Shown one piece after another: positions 56,156 through 64,000 of a stretch of 64,000 nucleotides of DNA. The stretch comes from Parastagonospora avenae f. sp. tritici 18332-5 (lineage: Eukaryota; Ascomycota; Dothideomycetes; Pleosporales; Phaeosphaeriaceae): contig JAFJTR010000003.1 in the NCBI GenBank assembly GCA_022559985.1, positions 1 to 64,000 of the forward strand, given 5' to 3'. Under the pieces are notes generated by a model that made no database searches, had not been told where the DNA came from, and saw only the letters and a program-made list of their open reading frames with translations. The first letter of the stretch is position 1, and every line of letters starts with the position of its first letter. A program made the translations under genes and the position numbers.

Positions 56156-59100
56156 ATGGCATACCAGCAACAGCACTACGACCAGTACCCGCAGCAGCGA
56201 CAACAGCAGCACTACGACCAGGGACGCCCGCGACAGGCCCAGCAGCATCAGCAGTATCAGCAACACGGCGGGTACGACAACCAGTATGATCAACACTACG
56301 ACCAGCAGTACTACGACTACGGCCATGGCCAGGGCAACTACGACGAGTGGAATGATGGCTACTATGACCAGCAGGGCAGATGGGTGCAGGCACAGCAGTA
56401 CGGCGGTTATGACGACACGAATGGATACGCGCAGCAACAACCGCAAGCACGAGGACAACGCCCCCCGCCACAGCAACACCGCCAACATGCGCAAGAGCAG
56501 GCATATGACAACTCGCACCAGCAACGCCCCGCGCCGCGACAGGAGCCTCGCCCAGACCCGAGGAACCAGCCGTCAGGGCGCGGCAACGGAGCCCCACCAG
56601 GCCAGCAGCAGCCACGGGGAGGACTGAGACCAGCAGGTGAGTTGCTTTGGGCTGGAGAGGGTGCATGACGGTACTGATTGACTGGCACAGGCTTCGACCG
56701 CTCCCTGTTCAAGCCCGTGGTCCCCAAGGCTCAACCCCTAGACAACCCATTCCCAACGTTTCCGGCGAAGAAGCCGCCCCAAGCAGCCCCAAAGGATAAC
56801 CTCGACCAGGCCATGTCGCAGATGAAGATCAAGGACACGAGGAACGGGCAGGAGAGGATGCAGGCGTCTCCGCCTAGGTCACAACCCGGGCCCCATCAGC
56901 AGAGAGGCCCGCAGCAGGGAATGCCGGCGCCCACCAACAGACAAGACTCGGGCCATTTCGAGGGTCAAGGACACAACAACCAGCGACCTCCGCCAAACCG
57001 CGCACCGCCCAGCCAGCGACCGCCCCCAATGAACATGGAGGGCGGCCGAGCACCGCCTCCTCGACGCCCTTCTGACCCAAAATCACCTTCGCAGCGAGCA
57101 TTCGTCCCAAACATGCAGAGGTCTGCGACCATGCCGCACAACGCGCCTGCTGGAGGGCAAGGCAGGAATTATGATAATCGCGAACAGTGGGCCGATCCAA
57201 GCGCATCTCCGGGATACTATGATGCGCCTCCCAGGCCTTCCACGGCTGGCGGCACACGTCAGAATGGACCGTCAGGGCAGTCGCAACAAAGACCGCCAAT
57301 GCCACAGATGGCACCACCCCAGCAGCAGCAAGCTCCGCCTCATGAGGAGATTGACGACTTCTACGACGACTACTATGGCGAAAGCACCGAACGCAAGAGC
57401 ATGGCATCAGCGATAGACATGCCCAACTTCGACGCAATACCGGAGACAAATACCAAGCACCGGAGAGGCGACTCGATAGACAAACATTTGGCGTCAAATG
57501 CCCAACCTCAAACTCAGCACTTCCAGCAGCAAGCCCTGCGAAGCCGATCCCAGGGTGATCTGCATGGGCAATATGCCAATGGCGCCCGTGAGATGCAAGG
57601 CGATGCTCCTCCAGTGCCGATGCTACCACGAGCAAACACTGGTTTCGACGGTCCTGGTGGTCTGCCAAATGGTCCACGTGGACGCGCACCACCAGTTCGA
57701 GGCATGACTACGGATGACACGCAACGTCGACCAGATCAGCACTATGGCCAGAATCAGCCGCCCAACTTCGATCCCCGGTATGGCCAACAACCGCCTGCAG
57801 TCCAGAGGGGCTACTCAGACGACTCCGTCCGTTCAGCGCCTGCAATGAATGGCATGAGAAACGCGCCTTCGCCAATGGTTCCTGGCAATCCCATCCGCAG
57901 ACCTGGTACAGCAGCACCTGCGCCTGGACGTATGCCAAGTGACCCTCTAGCCCGACGACCAGGCACGACACAACCCATGTCGAATCCAGATGCTCTACCT
58001 GCGCACCCAGTTCCGGTGCGTCCTGGTCTCATGCAACAAAATGGACAGCAGCCACCACCACAATCACAAGGACAAACTCAGAACGCAAGGTCACCACCAG
58101 TGCGACAGTACAACAGCGAGACCTCACGCGCCAGCTATGAAAGCCAGCAGTCAGAGGTAAAGAAGCAAAGCGTGCCAGCGCACCCTGTGACGCATGACGA
58201 GTTGAATCGCCTCCGAAATACTCTGCGGGCTAACCCTGGCGACCACGCCACTGGACTTTTGCTTGCGAAGAGGCTTGTAGAGGCAGCCAACGTACTCGCC
58301 GATGAAGGTGGAACGGCCGACACGCGGACCAAGAACAAGAATCGTGAAAAGTATATCATGGAAGCTCACAAAACTCTGAAGAAACTGGTCGCGAGCAACT
58401 ATCCGGACGCCATGTTCTACTTCGCGGACTGCTATGGCCAGGGACTGCTTGGTCTGCAGGTGGATACCAAGGAGGCTTTCAGCTTGTATCAATCTGCCGC
58501 AAAGGGTGGTCATGCTGCGAGTGCATACCGAACAGCCGTATGTTGCGAGATGGGACATGAGGAAGGCGGCGGCACAAAGAGAGATCCACTCAAGGCGGTG
58601 CAATGGTACCGACGTGCCGCAGCTCTTGGCGACACACCTGCGTTGTATAAGATGGGCATGATTCTTCTCAAGGGATTGCTCGGGCAGCAGAAGAACTTTG
58701 GCGAGGCCATCAACATGCTCAAGCGAGCTGCCGAGCGCGCAGACAAAGACAATCCCCACGCCCTGCACGAGCTTGGTCTCATCTATGAAGCCTCCACCGG
58801 AAACCAACGCATTATTCAAGACGAGGCATACGCGCTTCAACTCTTCCATCAAGCCGCGGACCTAAACTACAAGTTCTCGCAGTTCCGCCTAGGTCAAGCC
58901 TATGAGTACGGTCTGCTAGGCTGCCCAATCGATGCGCGAACCAGTATTGCATGGTACACTCGAGCAGCAGCACAGGAGGAACATCAATCTGAGCTCGCAC
59001 TTTCAGGGTGGTACTTGACAGGCACCTCTGGCATCCTCGAACAGAGCGACACCGAAGCCTACCTCTGGGCCCGCAAAGCCGCATGCGCGGAGCCGCCATT

Positions 59101-59382
59101 ACCAAAAGCGCTTTTCGCAATGGGATACTTCACTGAAGTGGGAATAGGATGCCCGCGGAGCCTGGAGGAGGCGAAGAGGTGGTATGGAAGAGCTGCCTGT
59201 AAGTTTGACCCCTGACTAGAGATTCGATGACGAAACTGACATGTTATGCAGCATACAAATTCCCCAAAGCCCAAGAGCGCCTCGAAGAGCTGAAGCGTGG
59301 CGGTTCCAAAGTGCAGATGAAGCGCGAACGTCTTAGTCGGACGAATCAGAAGCAGCAGGAGGAGAACTGCACGGTGATGTAG
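56156..59382 (+). CDS. SKT5/Chs4-like chitin synthase activator, Sel1 repeats
   Basis: SKT5/Chs4 proteins activate and localise class IV chitin synthase (Chs3 type) at septa and growth sites. Three exons: 56156-56636, 56691-59198, 59252-59382 (introns 54 and 53 bp), 1039 residues. Residues 1-~660 are disordered, very rich in Gln, Pro, Tyr and Gly, with many Ser-Pro and PxxP stretches. From about 680 to 1000 there are six to seven Sel1-type repeats (for example AMFYFADCYGQGLLG, ALYKMGMILLKGLLG, PHALHELGLIYEAS). The last exon ends ENCTVM-stop, a CaaX box for farnesylation, as in yeast Skt5. The splice joins GLRPA to GFDRSLFKP in phase 1. Confidence 0.92.
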
Positions 59383-60346
59383 GATATTGGGCGCACATGG
59401 AAGTGAAAAACAGGGCAAAAGGGTCGGTCTGAGTTCAGGCGGCTTTCTGTAACAGTGGCGTTCTTTCAACAATCTGGCATTGCGTGGGGCATTGCATTCG
59501 GCGCTTGGGTGGTTGGCATTTGCAAGGAAATGCGTTGGAGTGTTACTTGTGCATCAATGAGACATAATGTCATGAGCTGTGCTCCTGAGACTATTACGAG
59601 TGTTAGTGATGATTGGCGATACCAAAAGTCGATAAAAGAGTTGAAGGAGTTGAGGAGCTGCCAGGTACTTTCAGGTGCCGTACGTACATCGTGATCTGAA
59701 GCTCGAAAATATCGAAATGAGCCTGAACATAAGGTTAGCAAGATTCTATCAACGAGGTTTGTATTATATACTGGCTATATTACACTGCCCTAGAGGTGAT
59801 AGAGTTATCTTTGCAAATGTGCTTGATTAACCCTAACGAGGTTTTGAAGATATCTGGATGTACTCGGACTAAATCGTAGACTTTTCTGCATGTGAGGCTG
59901 AAGTTACGATATGCATTATGCAGCTTCCTATGCTGTGTCTCCTTTATCCGTGTCCAATCATGTTGCAACACATCTATATGCAGCCTGCTTAGGCTTTGGT
60001 GATCTCATCTGGAGGTATTTAGCGTCGAAACAAGTTGTCCTATCTTGTGTTTATAGAAGTGAGTCTCTCAATTTTCGCAATAACAGATAACACTGCGCCA
60101 GCAACACAGCTTGGATCTGTTGCACTGCAATCTATTTCCTCGCCCCGGAGATCAATCGAAGGCCACTACGGTGTCACAGAGCGTGTACATGACCGGGTGC
60201 CTAACACAGAGCTTCACGGAGACGCCTTTGTTGATATCAACGATGACAGCGAATCCCGACCGGATTTGGCTCCTAAGCGGATCCGACGTCCTCTGAAATT
60301 GAGTAATCTGCAGCCTTATACATGCATTGTCTCGTCTTAACGCAAC
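59383..60346. other. Intergenic, 964 bp
   Basis: Holds the 3' end of the SKT5-like gene and the 5' side of the DUF6594-like gene. An open frame at 60035-60340 starts on TTG and ends at a TAA just before the ATG at 60347; it could be a 5' exon remnant but nothing supports it. Confidence 0.5.
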
Positions 60347-61564
60347 ATGATAGGCAGACAGGGCGGCCTCATTGGGCGTGTTCGGGAACGATTGAGACCG
60401 CCGTTCGTGCCTGAAGACATCACAGGGATCCATACGCGGAAATGTAAGGCAGTGTACTTCTGGAATAATTTGATTTAGTGCTGACTCTGTATCTACAGTG
60501 AGCGATTTCCCTAATGGCTATCCAAGCCTTGCAGCTTTCCAAGCCGCCGATTCCAACTTCTCCTTGTATCGTGGCTTTGCTTATCTACATAGTAGACTTC
60601 TTCTCAATTTGCAAGAAGAACTGACTCATTTAGAGAGAGAGCTGCACGATATGGACTTGGTCGATTATGAAGAGAACCCCGGTCGACTATTCTCCAGGCA
60701 AATCGACATTGACATCGCAGCCCAGGAGGGTGATGCTAGATCCAGGAGAAGCATATTAGCAGAGATCAAGACTAAGCTTGGAGACTACGGTATGTACTTA
60801 CCATCTAAAACTGCGTCCTCTCTTAACATCTGAAAGACGAACTCCTCATCAAGGCTAGCACAATTCGAGCTTTCCAGAAACCATCGAAGCAGATGTACTC
60901 CAAGATGAGGCGCTTTCAATACAACACTCGGCCTTTAGTGGATGAAGAGATGGATTCAATCCGTTACAAAGATGACATTATCACATTGCGATCGGGCCGA
61001 GCGCTAGCCAGCTTTGACTCCATGGTCGAACGCAGTATTGAGTCGATGGTGATGCGTATCGATCGAACTCTTCAGGTTAGCGGCTTGATCAAAACGAGAA
61101 GAAAGTTTGGGCTTCGCTCACATATCCTAGAAAATTTTCCGCATGAGTGCGCCGCCGTTTCTGGTATGTCAGAGTTCTCATGACCGTTGCCGCTGCTACA
61201 ATCATCAGTGCAATGGACTAACAAAAAATAGCGATTGCTGCGTACGCCAGCACTGCGCCGTTTCACAGAAGGCGATTTCATTTATTTTTACTCGTCCTCC
61301 CGCATTGACAAAATCGTCAGTGCTCTCGTATCCGTCGTAGTCCTTGTGTTGCTCGTCGTTCCTATCGTGGCGATATATCGACTTACCCATCCTTACAACA
61401 GTACATCAGTCGTCAAATCACTTTTTGTCCTCACTGCCTTTGCGCTTGTCTTTGCAGCTACCATGTCTACGATCACCATGGGTACGCGTTACGAGATCTT
61501 TGCAGCATCGGCTGCATATTGCGCACTTCTCCTTGTGTTGATTAGTGGTTCCAATAATAAGTAG
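60347..61564 (+). CDS. DUF6594-like fungal membrane protein
   Basis: Four exons: 60347-60443, 60499-60789, 60837-61075, 61232-61564, 319 residues. The order matches DUF6594 proteins known from fungal genomes: FPNGYPSLAAFQAADSNFSLY, then FAYLHSRLLLNLQEELTHLE (coiled coil), LEAR-like IKTKLGDYDELLIKA, DDIITLRSGR, and a C-terminal part of two to three transmembrane helices (IDKIVSALVSVVVLVLLVVP; LFVLTAFALVFAA). Phases agree at all joins; the third intron (156 bp) has a GTTAGC donor and a CTAAC branch site, and its retention would run to a stop. Function of the family is unknown; it is often expanded in Dothideomycetes and Eurotiomycetes. The start is the least certain part. Confidence 0.72.
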
Positions 61565-62564
61565 ACACTGGGCATAAACAGCGCTTGACTGTCTCTGCGA
61601 GGTGCAGCAACACGATCTACATCACCGACGAGTTATTCGCTGGAAGCTGGACATCTTACATGCCTGTTCGCCAGCTAAATGACATCTTGTATGCTCTGTA
61701 CAGGTCCCAAGAGTATTCTAAACCCCATGTATTTGCCTCGTTGTGTCAAAGTGGCTCCGTCAGGTAAGGGTTCTTTCCTAGGTGTAAAGAGGTCGTGATC
61801 GAGAGCGGAGGTAGAGGACATGTTTGCGGAGGACACTGCAGGCTATCAACTATGACGGAAACTGAACTGGTATCCCATAGTCAGAAGCTTTACGCAAGGC
61901 GCTGCCGTCTCAATTGAAGCCTAGCAACACTGGCATAGCTTCGGGCTATGCTACCTGTCACAGGCCGCTTTGCAATGTAGTGGTAGGTGAACGCGTGCTT
62001 GTCGACTAAAGATCACCGCAGATCGCGCTTGCAGGCGATTCGACTTGACCAAGAATCGTCAACCAGCGCATCGGTTTTGACGATTGAAAAGTGTGCTGTC
62101 GCAGAGTGGACATGAAATTTGGCCGCTGGCGATTCGCAGGCGCGCGACACGCTAAAGCAACCACGCATCCCCCCGACATCCGGGCCGTGAAACCTACAAC
62201 CACAGGCCATGTCTCTGCCATCACATGATGCCTGACATCATGCGCGACCTGTGCGCAGCCGGATGATGTATTTTCCGATCAGTATCGTGTCAATTCGCCG
62301 AAGTCCGCATCGGACAATTTATACACTACGGACAAGAAAGCCTCAAGCATTGCGTTGGCACGTAGATTGCTTGGTACGTCCGCACACCGCTCGATGTTGA
62401 GTCACTTCACGAGAACCGAGAGTCTTCAGATGGGTTTGTGATCACGATTTGAGCTTGCTCTAATTTATGTACATGGTGATGCTGAAGCGCCAAATATATT
62501 TACAAGATAAGATTCCTCCAAAGGCGCATCCGAAGAGCTGTATCCTATAGCTCAACATGGCCTG
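61565..62564. other. Convergent intergenic, 1.0 kb
   Basis: Between the DUF6594-like gene (+) and the last gene (-). No gene supported. Small open frames (62006-62224) lack motifs. Confidence 0.5.
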
Positions 62565-64000
62565 TTACGACTCCATTGTTACGGGCAAGGGCGGCAGTTG
62601 CTTATTTATCGCAAGATTCGGAACCGATCTCCGTGGCCTGACCTCGTTCGCGAGGCCTGTGATGCACGATCGTCTTATGCAGCCTTCTGATGGCATCGAC
62701 TCATTCCATTTAGATCGGAGACTCTTGTTCGGTCCACTGGCAGGAAAAGGCTCGCTTTTCGATCTGAGATGTCCGCGAGCTTCCGTTGACTGCTTCGCAT
62801 GGCGGTCCGCGTTTCCAGTGGATGCGTGCTTTGTCGATATCTCGCTCGTCCTGCCACTTCTTCGACCCTTTTTCCTGTCTCTGGGTCTCCTCGTTGCTTC
62901 GGTACTTTGTGGAGTGCTGCGCATGGCATCGAGGATATGGCCCGGCAGAGACAAACTAGACTGAAGAGCCACTCCACTGTCAGGCTTCGGTGTCTGCTTT
63001 GAGCTCTGCACCTGTGACCTTTTCTTTGAAGAGTTGGAAGTCCTCCACGAGTTTGTTTTGCTACTCTTGCTGGATGCGGTCAGGTCGAGATGTAGATTGT
63101 ATATATTCCTCGAACGCCGCATGTTCTCGCCAAAACTTTTCGGGAACCCGTTGCTCAGTCTCTGCATAAGTCGAAGTGGATTTCTTTCTGGAATAGGAGG
63201 CGCCGATCCGATCTCCTTGTTGACTACGAGCGGTCTGGGCCTCCACCATGCATGGTCCGGCTCCACTGAGTCTTCGCCAGCGTTTGAGTAGACTGATGAG
63301 CCCCAGGAGAATCTAGATACTTGTGCCCGCGATAGAGTGTATGTCCAGTCCATTTCATCCGACAAGATGTTCAGTCCTGGCTCTTTCGCGTCGTTGGAGA
63401 CGCTGTAGAAGCTCCCAAATCTGCCTGCCATGTCTTTTGGCAGTAGTTCGCGCATTGATTCAGCTGGCGTCAAATGCTTTGCGACGAGCTCGTCCGAGTT
63501 GCTGTGTCCACTGTCGGAAGATTGGTATTCTCGGTCCAGTTCTGGCAGTGAGTCGAGTGCCTGCAAGCCTTCCAAGTCTTGGTTGTATTTCAAATTTGGG
63601 CTGGTTGCGAAGGTATCTCTCTCGAATTCTTCTTGTACCGATAAGGTACTGTCGCGGAGATTCTGAGTATTCTCTCCATGATAAGCTCGATTTCGTACAC
63701 TAAAGTCGCGGTGTAGAGACGTTCCAGGGTCGAGCCATTCAAGATCTGATCGGAGGTCCACCATTGTCGCTCCCAGCTCAGGTGCCATATTGTCGTTCAT
63801 ATTGCGTTGCACAACGAATTCGTTTTTGGTCGTTGCAAAGTTCCCTGGCGCAATATATGTAGTCCGCCGCTTAGTTGGGTCTTTCGGAGTTGGTGCACTG
63901 CGGCGATGCGCGACGGCCGTTTCAAGGCGCCGATTGCTTACAACACCGACTCCGCCGTCTTGGTGCGCAAGGCCACGTTTATGCGCAACAACATCATCGC
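62565..64000 (-). CDS. Ser-rich hypothetical protein, 5' end beyond the window
   Basis: A minus-strand frame open from the window edge to the stop at 62565, 477 residues seen. It is Ser/Arg/Lys rich with no clear domain. Recognisable stretches near the edge are RRSAPTPKDPTKRRTTYIAPGN, typical of the N-terminal part of a conserved but unnamed Pezizomycotina protein; later ones are DWTYTLSRAQVSRFSWGSS and RRSVPNLAINKQLPPLP. Internal ATGs (63800) exist, but the frame is open upstream of them to 64000 with similar composition, so the true start is probably outside. No membrane segments. Possibly a regulatory or cytoskeletal scaffold; pure guess. Confidence 0.6.
   Translation of the reverse strand, partial: DDVVAHKRGLAHQDGGVGVVSNRRLETAVAHRRSAPTPKDPTKRRTTYIAPGNFATTKNEFVVQRNMNDNMAPELGATMVDLRSDLEWLDPGTSLHRDFSVRNRAYHGENTQNLRDSTLSVQEEFERDTFATSPNLKYNQDLEGLQALDSLPELDREYQSSDSGHSNSDELVAKHLTPAESMRELLPKDMAGRFGSFYSVSNDAKEPGLNILSDEMDWTYTLSRAQVSRFSWGSSVYSNAGEDSVEPDHAWWRPRPLVVNKEIGSAPPIPERNPLRLMQRLSNGFPKSFGENMRRSRNIYNLHLDLTASSKSSKTNSWRTSNSSKKRSQVQSSKQTPKPDSGVALQSSLSLPGHILDAMRSTPQSTEATRRPRDRKKGRRSGRTSEISTKHASTGNADRHAKQSTEARGHLRSKSEPFPASGPNKSLRSKWNESMPSEGCIRRSCITGLANEVRPRRSVPNLAINKQLPPLPVTMES

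Noticed and set aside
56118..57692. Long minus-strand frames opposite the SKT5-like gene
   Set aside because: Shadows of a Gln/Pro-rich coding region; no start context or motif.
1..64000. tRNA genes
   Set aside because: Read by eye for B-box-like sequence with matching acceptor stems; none convincing. A covariance-model scan would be decisive.

Overview
This is nuclear DNA of a filamentous ascomycete (Pezizomycotina; Dothideomycetes is my best guess, from family content only). The evidence is many short introns of about 45-60 bp with GT..AG ends and CTRAY branch sites, NDR and NIMA kinases in their filamentous-fungal form, an SKT5-type chitin synthase activator with a CaaX end, a HET-domain relic and a DUF6594-like gene. 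I rebuilt gene models by joining exons by eye so that phases and conserved family motifs agree. No tRNA, rRNA or CRISPR array was recognised.

Left flank (about 0.7-30.1 kb) is conserved housekeeping DNA: Dbf2/Sid2 kinase (-), RING protein (-), fumarase (+), Smc5 (+), a secreted protein (+), a single-pass membrane protein (+), a degenerate JmjC/cupin-like protein (+), a secreted M14 carboxypeptidase (+), a dienelactone hydrolase (-), an ankyrin-BTB protein (-), NIMA kinase (+), exosome subunit Rrp43 (-), an FAD oxidoreductase of the AMID/AIF type (-) and NAC-beta (-). The NAC-beta model needs a one-nucleotide exon to keep the family's Ile-Gly-Gly-Lys-Gly motif.

The middle (about 30.1-49.5 kb) is an accessory, decaying island. 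It holds a previously unexplained array of diverged repeats of about 150 bp (clearest at 31.4-32.5 kb), an intact YeeE/YedE-type transporter, a 3.5-kb element with inverted terminal repeats of about 200 bp that encloses a broken HET gene, an intact small secreted cysteine-rich protein (effector-like) with a 12-bp minisatellite directly upstream, a NACHT fragment, a Baeyer-Villiger monooxygenase with two in-frame stops, an SDR gene and a broken ankyrin-type gene. Several of the stops fit C-to-T change at CpA, as repeat-induced point mutation (RIP) would give; that is inference.

Right flank (about 49.4-64 kb) returns to conserved genes: an unknown small gene (-), eIF1A (+), the XPF/Rad1 nuclease (-), the complex III assembly factor Cbp4 (-), SKT5/Chs4-like protein (+), a DUF6594-like membrane protein (+), and an unknown Ser-rich protein (-) that runs off the right edge. 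The genes do not form one pathway. The housekeeping sets cover cell cycle and septation (Dbf2, NIMA), genome maintenance (Smc5, XPF), RNA and translation (Rrp43, NAC-beta, eIF1A), mitochondria (fumarase, Cbp4) and the cell wall (SKT5). The island is the part that could be lineage-specific.
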